A stretch of 64,000 nucleotides of DNA from Schaalia suimastitidis DSM 15538 (GTDB taxonomy: Bacteria > Actinomycetota > Actinomycetes > Actinomycetales > Actinomycetaceae), in assembly GCF_000429105.1 (NCBI RefSeq), contig NZ_AUBF01000010.1, forward strand, positions 1 through 64,000, in the 5' to 3' direction. Of this stretch, positions 27,223-35,103 are shown piece by piece. Every line of letters starts with the position of its first letter. The first letter of the stretch is position 1. The translations under genes were made by a program, and so were the position numbers. Below the pieces are notes generated by a model, which was given only the letters and a program-made list of their open reading frames with translations, ran no database searches and was not told the DNA's origin.

Positions 27223-27771
27223 CTAATTCAGGGAAGCCAACAACGCCTCGGCAAGTGAAGGAGCAAGCGCACTGGCTTGGCCTACTTTGTCGTCAGCATC
27301 ATGGGTGCGACTACGGATCGCCGACCATGTTTCACCACTGCGTAGCGCGCCCACGGCAAGACGCACATCCGTGCGCTCAGGATGATTTTGCACATAGGCC
27401 AGAGCCTCCTCTGGGTCTGCTGGGGCAGATTCTTCCACATGAGGGGGAACAACAACTCGTTCCACAGTCAGTGCTGCGCCAACGACTTGTTCTGGCCAAG
27501 CTAAATGGCCCAGCACGTCCTCTAGGTCCTCTTCACTCAGGTCGTCTTGGATGATTGCGCTGAGGTGCTCGTCGCTACCATCCCACCCGTTGCGAAGATT
27601 CTGCGCGATGTCATCGGGAAGATCACCGTGTTCCAGCAGGCGTGCGGTGGGCACCAGGGCATAAAGCGATGGGGCATGATCCCAGCCTGCGTGGGATGCC
27701 ACTTTCTCAATGTCGACAACAACGTGTGCGAGGGCAATCTGGCGTGCAGTGGGCATCATTGGGTCTGTCAT
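27223..27771 (-). CDS. PPA1309 family protein
   Basis: A soluble 182-residue acidic protein. It has the features of the actinobacterial PPA1309 family: ARQIALAHVVVDIEKVASHAGWDHAPSLYALVPT at the N-terminus, an NLRNGWDGSDEHLSAIIQDDL middle and a WPEQVVGAALTVERVVVPP segment, ending with HPERTDVRLAVGALRSGETWSAIRSR. The function is unknown. In actinobacteria it typically lies next to the UPF0182 gene on the opposite strand, as here. It is convergent with the PDZ-Lon gene. Confidence 0.85.
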   Translation of the reverse strand: MTDPMMPTARQIALAHVVVDIEKVASHAGWDHAPSLYALVPTARLLEHGDLPDDIAQNLRNGWDGSDEHLSAIIQDDLSEEDLEDVLGHLAWPEQVVGAALTVERVVVPPHVEESAPADPEEALAYVQNHPERTDVRLAVGALRSGETWSAIRSRTHDADDKVGQASALAPSLAEALLASLN

Positions 27772-27896
27772 AAAGGTATTTTCGCATCCTTCACACGACA
27801 GTACACAGCAGCGGTACTCACCTGCTTACCAAGCAGGCGGCGAGGCGCGCCGCTAGGATTAATGCGACACTCCACGACGCATGAGAGGACTCCTCA

Positions 27897-30800
27897 GTGA
27901 GCACCTTCCCCACCTTCCCAGACTTTGGTGGCAGAGGCAACGGCGATGAGCCAAAGCGCCCGCAGATGCCCCAATTGCAGATGAAGAAACTTGGCCCTGG
28001 TGCCATCGTGCTGATCGTATTGGCGGCACTGGCGTTATTTGTCTACTCGGCCGCGTCGTTTTGGACTGAGATTTTGTGGTACGACCAAATGTCATCCACA
28101 CGTGTGCTTTTCACACGCTGGATCGCTGTCGCCACTCTATTCCTCATTGGTTTTGTGCTGACAACGTTGGGGACCCGTTGGGTCTTTGGATGGTCGTGGA
28201 AACGGCGAGAAGCAGCCACCCGCGGGGAACAATCCGCTAATTTACGAGGCTACCGTGAGGCTCTGGAACCAATCCGCGGGTTGGCATTTTGGGGTGTCGC
28301 ACTCTTCCTGGGCGTAACCACCGGCTTACGACTGGCGACGGAATGGCAGACGGTCCTCACCTTCCTTAACCGCACACCATTCGGTGTGACCGATCCTGAG
28401 TTCGGTTTGGATATTTCCTTCTACGTCTTTACTTTGCCGATGCTGGCCTTGGTGGCAGAGATTTTCCTGCGGATTACTGGCATTATGCTGCTCGCGGCAC
28501 TGGTTATCAGCTACCTGTATGGCACTATCCGCTTGCTGCCTCGCCCTCATGCATCCAAACCTGCCCGCCTGCTCACTGGAATCCTTGCCGCTATCGTCAG
28601 CGCCCTTATCGGAGTGAACTACTGGTTGGGACGTTACGCGCTGCTGTCGAAGCGCGGGGCGAATTGGGATGGCGCAATGTATAGCGACATTCATGCAACG
28701 TTACCAGCGCAGACAATATTGGCCGTGATCTCGGCAATCGTGGCTATCCTTTTCGTATTCGCTGCGTTCCGTGGCACATGGCGCCTTCCAGTTGCAGGTG
28801 TAGCAGTCACAGCTGTATCTGCCGTTGTTCTGGCCATGGCGTACCCGGCGCTGATCCAACAATTCCGTGTAGTGCCCAATGAACGTCAGTTGGAGTCGGA
28901 GTATATTCAGCGCAATATCGACGCTACCTTGGCGGCATATGGTTTGGACGACCTTGAGTATCAAACCTACGACGCGAAAACCGAAGTGGAATCTGGCCAG
29001 CTTCGCGCTGACACACAAACAACCTCACAGATTCGCCTTCTTGATCCGCTGGTCATTGAAAAAACAGTGCAGCAGTTGCAGCAGTCTCGTCCTTACTATG
29101 GGTTTACCAACGGTTTCTACGTTGACCGCTACACCGTCAACGGCGAAAAACGTGACACTGTGATATCAATGCGGGAACTCAACCTTGCTGGCCTGTCTGA
29201 GGAACAACGAACTTGGGCCAATATGCATACGGTCTATACCCATGGTTTTGGTGTGGTAGCTGCATATGGTAATACCGTCACACCAGGCGGTTTGCCGTCA
29301 TACTGGGAACAATCAATCCCATCAGTTGGTGAAATGGGCGAGTACGAACCGCGTGTCTATTTCTCGCCTTCAGTCACCCACTATTCGATTGTTGGCGCAC
29401 CGGATGGTGCGCCTGACCAGGAACTTGACTATCCAGATGACAATGCCCCCGGCGGACAAGTGTCCACTACCTTTAAAGGCAACGGCGGCCCGTCAGTGGG
29501 TAACGTGTGGAACAAATTGTTGTACTCCATCAAATTTGCCTCCACCGATATCTTCTTCTCGTCCCAAACTAATGAGGCATCGCAGATTCTCTACGACCGT
29601 GATCCGCTGCTGCGTGTCTCAAAGGTCGCGCCGTATCTGACGTTGGAACAGGAAGCGTATCCTGCTGTCGTCGATATGGACGATGACCCAGCAACGCCCA
29701 AACGGCTCGTGTGGATTGTTGACGGCTATACGACCACCAACCACTATCCCTATGCGCAGCATCGCGCCCTTGACCAGTCCACCTTGGATTCACGTTCTAC
29801 CCAGGCCGCAGCATTCGTTAACACGAATACGGTTAATTACATGCGTAACTCCGTTAAGGCAGTGGTGGATGCTTACGACGGTTCAGTGAAGCTGTTCCAA
29901 TGGGATCAGCGCGATCCGATCTTGTCGACGTGGATGAAGGTGTATCCCGATACTGTTTCCCCCCTCTCGCAGATTTCTGGCGATCTCATGAGTCACCTGC
30001 GGTACCCTGAGGACCTGTTTAAGGTGCAACGTGAGTTGCTGACCAGCTACCACGTGACCAACGGTTCTGATTTCTACACCGGTGGTGACCGTTGGCGCCT
30101 CGCACAGGAAACATCGACAGCGGCAGGCGCTACAACGACTGCAGTGGATGCCGAGGGTAATCAGGTCACTGTGCCTGCCGCGCAACCTCCGTACTACCTC
30201 ACTATGCAGATGCCAGGGCAGCCCACGGCTGAGTTCTCGCTGACCTCTGTCTTTGTGCCAGGTGGTGAGTCGCGTCGCGAGGCAATGGCGGGCTTCCTTG
30301 CAGTTGATTCTGAAACGGGCAATGAGCCAGGAAAAATCCGTGAAGGCTACGGTAAACTGCGCCTGATTGCTTTGCCAGCGTCAACGACGGTACCTGGCCC
30401 GGGGCAGATCCAGAACGCCTACGACACGAATAACCAGATCGCGTCACAACTCAACATTTTGAACCTGTCAGATTCCACGGTTATTCGCGGGAACCTGCTT
30501 ACCCTGCCAGTTGGCGGTGGATTGCTGTATGTGCAGCCGGTCTATATCCAAGGCTCCGGCAACGCCCAGTACCCGATTTTGCGCTTTGTGCTCACCGCTT
30601 TTGGCGATCAGGTTGGTTTTGCTCCAACTTTGGAGGAATCTCTTGACCAGACCTTCGGTGGTGATTCGGCGGCTACGGTGGCTGACACGTCGACAAGTGC
30701 CGGGACAACAGATGCCAGTGGCGTTGAGACGATGACTCCCACGAGTGCCCAAGAGCGACTGAGTCAGGCATTATCTGCTGCATCAGAAGCAATGAAGGCC

Positions 30801-31001
30801 GCTGACGCTGCTCGTGTGGCGGGTGACTGGGCAGCCTTCGGCAGTGCCCAAGAGAACTTAAATAGGGCCATCGCTGATGCCATTGCGGCGCAGACAGAAC
30901 TTGGTATGCCGATTCCAGGTGTGACTGATACAGCTCAAAGTGGGGCAGCGACCGGTACTGAGGCGACTGACAGCGCTGCTCAAACCACCACTGCGCAGTG
31001 A
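27897..31001 (+). CDS. UPF0182 family large membrane protein
   Basis: A protein of 1034 residues from a GTG at 27897 with GAGGA upstream. The first ~330 residues hold seven or so membrane helices (e.g. GAIVLIVLAALALFVYSAASFWTEILW). A long extracytoplasmic domain follows, with family motifs VPNERQLESEYIQRNI, YYGFTNGFYVDRYTVNG, PRVYFSPSVTHYSIVGAP, ILYDRDPLLRVSKVAPYL and VWIVDGYTTTNHYPYAQ. The last ~150 residues are a low-complexity Thr/Ala region plus a helical segment (AAEAMKAADAARVAGDWAAFG) that may sit next to a partner. The function is unknown. It is divergent from PPA1309. Confidence 0.92.
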   Translation: MSTFPTFPDFGGRGNGDEPKRPQMPQLQMKKLGPGAIVLIVLAALALFVYSAASFWTEILWYDQMSSTRVLFTRWIAVATLFLIGFVLTTLGTRWVFGWSWKRREAATRGEQSANLRGYREALEPIRGLAFWGVALFLGVTTGLRLATEWQTVLTFLNRTPFGVTDPEFGLDISFYVFTLPMLALVAEIFLRITGIMLLAALVISYLYGTIRLLPRPHASKPARLLTGILAAIVSALIGVNYWLGRYALLSKRGANWDGAMYSDIHATLPAQTILAVISAIVAILFVFAAFRGTWRLPVAGVAVTAVSAVVLAMAYPALIQQFRVVPNERQLESEYIQRNIDATLAAYGLDDLEYQTYDAKTEVESGQLRADTQTTSQIRLLDPLVIEKTVQQLQQSRPYYGFTNGFYVDRYTVNGEKRDTVISMRELNLAGLSEEQRTWANMHTVYTHGFGVVAAYGNTVTPGGLPSYWEQSIPSVGEMGEYEPRVYFSPSVTHYSIVGAPDGAPDQELDYPDDNAPGGQVSTTFKGNGGPSVGNVWNKLLYSIKFASTDIFFSSQTNEASQILYDRDPLLRVSKVAPYLTLEQEAYPAVVDMDDDPATPKRLVWIVDGYTTTNHYPYAQHRALDQSTLDSRSTQAAAFVNTNTVNYMRNSVKAVVDAYDGSVKLFQWDQRDPILSTWMKVYPDTVSPLSQISGDLMSHLRYPEDLFKVQRELLTSYHVTNGSDFYTGGDRWRLAQETSTAAGATTTAVDAEGNQVTVPAAQPPYYLTMQMPGQPTAEFSLTSVFVPGGESRREAMAGFLAVDSETGNEPGKIREGYGKLRLIALPASTTVPGPGQIQNAYDTNNQIASQLNILNLSDSTVIRGNLLTLPVGGGLLYVQPVYIQGSGNAQYPILRFVLTAFGDQVGFAPTLEESLDQTFGGDSAATVADTSTSAGTTDASGVETMTPTSAQERLSQALSAASEAMKAADAARVAGDWAAFGSAQENLNRAIADAIAAQTELGMPIPGVTDTAQSGAATGTEATDSAAQTTTAQ

Positions 31002-31010
31002 GGGGTGCCT

Positions 31011-31721
31011 ATGGCTGAACACGTCGTACTTGAGGGTGAACTGATTTGTCGCACGAAGGAAGAAACGGCGTGTGTGCGTGATGAATTGCCTGCCCACATT
31101 ACTTTGACGCAGGCTGAGCAGGGGTGTCTGCGCTTCGTTGTTGAGCGAACCGAAGATCCTTTGGTGTGGGTGGTGTCAGAACGATTCATGAGCCGCGATG
31201 CTTTTGAGACGCATCAACAGCGCGTCGCCGCTAGCCGATGGGGCGCGGCGACACGCAGTATTGAGCGCCGGTATCAAATCACCACGGTTGATGCACCTGA
31301 CCCTTACCGCATCGACTACGAATGGTTATGGCAGCCGGGAGCGCAGGAACTTACCGCAATCCTGCGTGTAAGGCTCAGCCACGCTGATGCCGATACCCTC
31401 GCGCAGGCAGTGGAGATTTTTCGTGAGGGTCTTCATTGCGATATAAACGGCGTGCGAGGCCGTGGTGGGTGGTCAGTGCGCCTGCATGCTGAACACGATA
31501 ATGGTGCTGGTGCTGGTGCTGGTGCTGGTGCTGGTGCTGGTGCTGGTGCTGGTGCTGGTGCTGGTGCTGGTGCTGGTGACGCTGTGTGCACGATTGACCT
31601 TGTGAGCGGCGGCGAAGACGTGGCCGACGCTATTGAGGATGCCGCAGACTATGCGTACCGGATATTCTCAGTGGTACCGGGTATCGGCATGGAATGGACC
31701 CAACTGCCACGCGGATCATAA
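31011..31721 (+). CDS. Antibiotic-biosynthesis-monooxygenase-fold protein with (Gly-Ala)n insert
   Basis: About 236 residues from the ATG at 31011, with GAGGGG upstream overlapping the end of the UPF0182 gene region. The first ~90 residues resemble the ABM/YgiN ferredoxin-like fold: VVLEGELICRTKEETACVRDELPAHITLTQAEQGCLRFVVERT, then WVVSERFMSRDAFETHQQRVAASRW. Such proteins act on quinols or polyketides, but this one's activity is unknown. The second half (about residues 95-160) does not match a family I know, and is interrupted by a 25-residue Gly-Ala run at residues 165-189 before a short C-terminal segment. The hexamer array is in frame and the gene is otherwise intact. Confidence 0.65.
   Translation: MAEHVVLEGELICRTKEETACVRDELPAHITLTQAEQGCLRFVVERTEDPLVWVVSERFMSRDAFETHQQRVAASRWGAATRSIERRYQITTVDAPDPYRIDYEWLWQPGAQELTAILRVRLSHADADTLAQAVEIFREGLHCDINGVRGRGGWSVRLHAEHDNGAGAGAGAGAGAGAGAGAGAGAGAGDAVCTIDLVSGGEDVADAIEDAADYAYRIFSVVPGIGMEWTQLPRGS
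31503..31577 (+). repeat. In-frame GCTGGT hexamer array (12 units) in the monooxygenase-fold gene
   Basis: A GGT (31503-31505) is followed by twelve exact GCTGGT units (31506-31577), encoding Gly-Ala repeats. The hexamer and reading frame are the same as in the mfd array, in an unrelated gene 22 kb away. Confidence 0.98.
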
Positions 31722-31829
31722 GTACACCCAAGTGCCTCCACAGCTTCCTCATAGAAACCCCAGGTGGAATAGGGGACAACAAGGGCAATGCGCTCCTGCG
31801 CAGCACCTGCCCACCACTAGGAGGAAATT

Positions 31830-33164
31830 GTGGCACGTTCAGTACCAGGTACAACAAAGAAAATCACAGCTGCGCTCGCGGCGCTTGCGGTGGCGGCTGG
31901 CCTCGCTGCTTGCGGGACCTCAACAGCAGCACCCGCAGAAACTACGCAAACCCAGACCGCGGCCTCGACAACAACAAGTTCCGAAGAAACCAGCAGCGGT
32001 ACAACAGCTAATGCCAGCGCATGGACCGCAGCAGGCGGCACCACCGAATTAGCCAGTATTGACACTCACTTTGATGCCGACGACTTGACGTGGGAGGCCT
32101 CCGAAGTACAAAGCGTCACCTTGGCAGACAATGCCTCCGCCTCAAGTGCTGCAGGTGTCACCGTGTCCGGTAACACGGTGACCATTACTGAGGGCGGTGT
32201 TTATGAGCTTTCAGGTAGCCTGAGCAACGGCCAAGTTGTGGTTACTGTCGCAGATGATCAACGTGTCACACTCATCCTTAACGGCGTGAATATCACCAAT
32301 AGCGCAGGTACCGGCATCGCTGTAACCATCGCTGACGAAGTGTTGGTGTACACGGCCGCCGGAACGACCAACACTATCGCTGATGGAAGCGGATACACGG
32401 TGGCCGATGATTCCACGCCTGTGGCGGCCATTGCCTCGAAAGCAGACCTTACCCTGGCTGGTGAAGGCACTCTGAATGTCACCGGCAATACTAATGACGC
32501 GATCTCCTCTTCCGATGGTTTGGTCATCGTATCGGGCACTATTCACGCGACAGCAGCTGATGACGGTATCCGCGGCAAAGACTACGTCGTTGTTCATTCG
32601 GCAGCGATCACCATTGAAGCTGGCGGCGATGCGCTCAAGTCCGACAACGTTGAAGACGAACAACGAGGATGGATCCTCATTGGTGGCGGTCAGATCACCA
32701 TTAATGCCGGCGACGACGGCATAAAAGCAGAGCAGGCAATGGAAATCTCCGGTGGCACCATTGACATTCAATCCTCAGTAGAAGGCTTGGAATCGATGTA
32801 CCTCACCATCAGTAGTGGCGATGTGTCAATTGTTGCCTCCGATGACGGCATCAATGCCACCACCTACATCGAGTCCAGCAGTCAAAACAGGGAAGCCGAC
32901 GATGGGTCAATGCTCACCATCAGCGGCGGTAGCGTCACGATTGACGCTGGTTTTGATGGACTGGACTCTAACGGTGGTGTGTCACTCACCGGCGGCAGCA
33001 TCACCATCAACTCCGCACAAAACGGAGGGGACTCACCGATTGACGGCAATGGCACTGTCACACTGAACGGTGCCACAGTCACAGCAAACGGCCAACAGAT
33101 CACGTCAGCATCCCAGCTTGGGGGAGGCATGGGGCCTGGCGCTGGTCGAGCACCACGCCAATAA
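31830..33164 (+). CDS. DUF4353-type carbohydrate-binding lipoprotein
   Basis: A protein of 444 residues from a GTG with GAGGAA upstream. A lipoprotein signal ends in LAAC with the lipidated Cys at 28, then comes a Thr/Ser-rich linker to about residue 75. The rest is a beta-helix-like series: GVYELSGSLSNGQVVVTVADDQRVTLILNGVNITNS, SSDGLVIVSGTIHATAADDGIRGKDYVVVHSAAITIEAGGDALKSDN, then shorter DDGIKAEQAMEISGG-type rungs. This matches the DUF4353 (Cthe_2159-like) family of Ca-dependent polysaccharide-binding proteins. It ends with a short Gly-rich and basic tail (GGGMGPGAGRAPRQ). It is probably surface-exposed and glycan-binding; no catalytic residues are recognisable. Confidence 0.8.
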   Translation: MARSVPGTTKKITAALAALAVAAGLAACGTSTAAPAETTQTQTAASTTTSSEETSSGTTANASAWTAAGGTTELASIDTHFDADDLTWEASEVQSVTLADNASASSAAGVTVSGNTVTITEGGVYELSGSLSNGQVVVTVADDQRVTLILNGVNITNSAGTGIAVTIADEVLVYTAAGTTNTIADGSGYTVADDSTPVAAIASKADLTLAGEGTLNVTGNTNDAISSSDGLVIVSGTIHATAADDGIRGKDYVVVHSAAITIEAGGDALKSDNVEDEQRGWILIGGGQITINAGDDGIKAEQAMEISGGTIDIQSSVEGLESMYLTISSGDVSIVASDDGINATTYIESSSQNREADDGSMLTISGGSVTIDAGFDGLDSNGGVSLTGGSITINSAQNGGDSPIDGNGTVTLNGATVTANGQQITSASQLGGGMGPGAGRAPRQ

Positions 33165-33272
33165 CAAAGTCTGACTGCAGCAGGCGAGGCCAAGAGCACG
33201 CACCGACAGGTACGCCGTCGCAGCTTACGGAATAGTGCGTTGACAAAGAGCAGTATCAGCCTCTACACGGTA

Positions 33273-33311
33273 ATGGGAGCAGGTTCCGACAAAAACGGAA
33301 CCTGCTCCCAT
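33273..33311. terminator. Perfect 16-bp hairpin between convergent genes
   Basis: ATGGGAGCAGGTTCCG (33273-33288) pairs with CGGAACCTGCTCCCAT (33296-33311) over a seven-base loop. There is no T tract on the plus strand, so it is an I-shaped terminator type or another structured element. A good TTGACA lies at 33240-33245, upstream of the 5' arm, but the -10 at the right spacing (TACACG) is weak. Confidence 0.7.
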
Positions 33312-33427
33312 TCGTATCGTCGTCACACACAATCACCACAAGTGACAATGCGCGTCGAATACGCGTAGAAAGATACGGCAGTTCCCTCATGCGTCTATGC
33401 GCGTCACCATAGTGCGCAGGCCTGCGG

Positions 33428-34024
33428 CTAAGCCTGACTCTCGTCGTCTTCCATCCGAAGACGAGGTACAGAGGTCTTGTCAGCCCGCACCCCCGCCATA
33501 GGTGCGTAGAAGCGGCGAATCACGTCCATATCCGCCTTCGTATCACCTGTGAGATGCACAGTCGGTCCCCACCCAAAAGACATGGAATTGCGGTCAACAA
33601 AACCCAACTGAATGGGAATATCCGCTTCGCGAGCAATCCGATAGAAGCCTGATTTCCAATAGGGACGAGGCGAACGGGTCCCTTTGGGGGTGATCGCAAT
33701 GGTGAAGGTTTCACCGCGCGCGCGAGCCTGGTCAGCCATCCGCGCCACCGCCTCGACAATCCCGTTGCCGCGACTACGGTCCACACCGATACCACCCACC
33801 CAACGGATGAAAGGACCTAAAACGGGGGCCTTCACCAACGAATCCTTCACAAGGAAACAAAACGGTCGTCCTAGGCTCCAAAATGCTACCGCCATAAATA
33901 CGCCATCCCAGTTCGACGTATGGGGTGCTCCAATGACAATAACCTGGTCAGGCAGGGGTTCATGGGAAAAAGACCAGCGCGACAGGCGCAGGAATGTGCA
34001 GGCAATGGCTTTGCGGATACGCAT
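33428..34024 (-). CDS. 1-acyl-sn-glycerol-3-phosphate acyltransferase-like protein
   Basis: About 198 residues. I chose the ATG at 34024 because AGAGA precedes it; a GTG at 34042 is in frame. The H-x4-D acyltransferase motif appears as HTSNWD at about residues 34-39 of the longer frame. The GGIGVDRSRGNGIV block and a PKGTRSPRPYWKSGFYRIA segment (equivalent of the substrate-binding EGTR block) follow. This matches PlsC/LPLAT-type acyltransferases of the HTSNWD subgroup. It probably acylates a lysophospholipid on the inner membrane. The gene ends convergently with the DUF4353-type lipoprotein gene. Confidence 0.82.
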   Translation of the reverse strand: MRIRKAIACTFLRLSRWSFSHEPLPDQVIVIGAPHTSNWDGVFMAVAFWSLGRPFCFLVKDSLVKAPVLGPFIRWVGGIGVDRSRGNGIVEAVARMADQARARGETFTIAITPKGTRSPRPYWKSGFYRIAREADIPIQLGFVDRNSMSFGWGPTVHLTGDTKADMDVIRRFYAPMAGVRADKTSVPRLRMEDDESQA

Positions 34025-34049
34025 ATATTCTCTTTCTGGCACGCCAGTG

Positions 34050-34889
34050 TTAGTCGAGCGGATCTACCGAGATTGACACCGACACAGTGTGGGACTGTCC
34101 GGCCTCAAGATGCATGGCATTGTCCCGAATATTACCGGATTCGACACAGATAAAATCCTGCCACTCATCACACAGAACGTCGGCAAGCGATTGGCATCCC
34201 TCAAGCCATGGAGACCAGACAACGGTTGAGTCTGAGCCTTGCTTTTCCACGGTGATCTCTCGCAGCCATCGGGGATCACGTATTGTCACCGTGGACCGTG
34301 AATCGTAGACGCGGTCAATGGGTCCAACAAGGAGCACTTCGCCGTGTTGAATATGGGAAGGGCCTACACCTTCGTCACGCCACGTATCGCCCTCAAGGCC
34401 CCACAGGGTGACATCCTTGACATCACCAACTGCAAAATAGGTATGTAACGCCACTTCAAGGTCGAAGGCATGATTGTCACTATTAGTGAGCGTCAGAGCA
34501 AGGGTGAGGCAGGTGCCACTGGTGACGACAAGCTCAGCGGCGAACGCATGAGGAAAGACCCCGTCGTGCGCCTCGGGGCGGTGATTCAGAGCAAAACGTA
34601 CCGTTGCCTCGTCAATACGCTGGGCACTCCAGCAGGACGTACGGGCAAAACCATGCCGAAGCGTGGTGGGTACGCTGAGCACGGGCGAACGATCAGGTCG
34701 GCTAAACCACGGAAGACATATGGGAATACCTCCGCGGATGGCCTCGCCGTCAAGGGGAGGTGTCGTGCGAGGCATCCACAAAACAGGGCGCTCACCCTGG
34801 GGTGCCCAGGTGAGCACTTGAGCACCGTACGGTACAGCTGTGCCGTGTGAGTCCAGCGAAGAGATGCTGAGGGGATCGACCGTAGTCAT
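34050..34889 (-). CDS. D-hexose-6-phosphate mutarotase (aldose 1-epimerase-like)
   Basis: A protein of 279 residues matching the YeaD/glucose-6-phosphate 1-epimerase family. It has WMPRTTPPLDGEAIRGGIPICLPWFSRP, the HGFAR motif carrying a catalytic His, an Asn/Asp-rich NSDNHAFDLEVALHTYFAVGDV segment, and a late WSPWLEGCQSLADVLCDEWQDFICVESGN block with the conserved Glu. It interconverts anomers of hexose 6-phosphates in the cytosol. Twenty-five bases separate it from the acyltransferase start downstream. No RBS is obvious before its ATG at 34889. Confidence 0.88.
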   Translation of the reverse strand: MTTVDPLSISSLDSHGTAVPYGAQVLTWAPQGERPVLWMPRTTPPLDGEAIRGGIPICLPWFSRPDRSPVLSVPTTLRHGFARTSCWSAQRIDEATVRFALNHRPEAHDGVFPHAFAAELVVTSGTCLTLALTLTNSDNHAFDLEVALHTYFAVGDVKDVTLWGLEGDTWRDEGVGPSHIQHGEVLLVGPIDRVYDSRSTVTIRDPRWLREITVEKQGSDSTVVWSPWLEGCQSLADVLCDEWQDFICVESGNIRDNAMHLEAGQSHTVSVSISVDPLD

Positions 34890-35019
34890 GCAGGTAATTT
34901 TATGATGTTTGAACTACCTCTGACGACCGGTTTCACAGTATCGCCCGTATAACCGTGGTGTATTTCGCAAGCGTCGGGGGATGGCCCCAGGGCAAAGAAC
35001 CGATACGCTGGAGGTCAAC

Positions 35020-35070
35020 GTGACGTCATCTACCCTCGATATTCCCGAGGCTGCCGACTGCCCATCTTAG
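35020..35070 (+). CDS. Possible 16-residue leader peptide upstream of typA
   Basis: GTG at 35020 sits at good spacing after GGAGGT (35010-35015), a better ribosome-binding site than that of typA itself, and opens a 16-codon frame (VTSSTLDIPEAADCPS) ending in TAG at 35068-35070. It ends 33 bases before the typA start. It may be a translated leader or chance. Confidence 0.3.
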   Translation: MTSSTLDIPEAADCPS

Positions 35071-35103
35071 GACATGTGTGACGTCCCCTTGAGGAGGAAC
35101 CCT

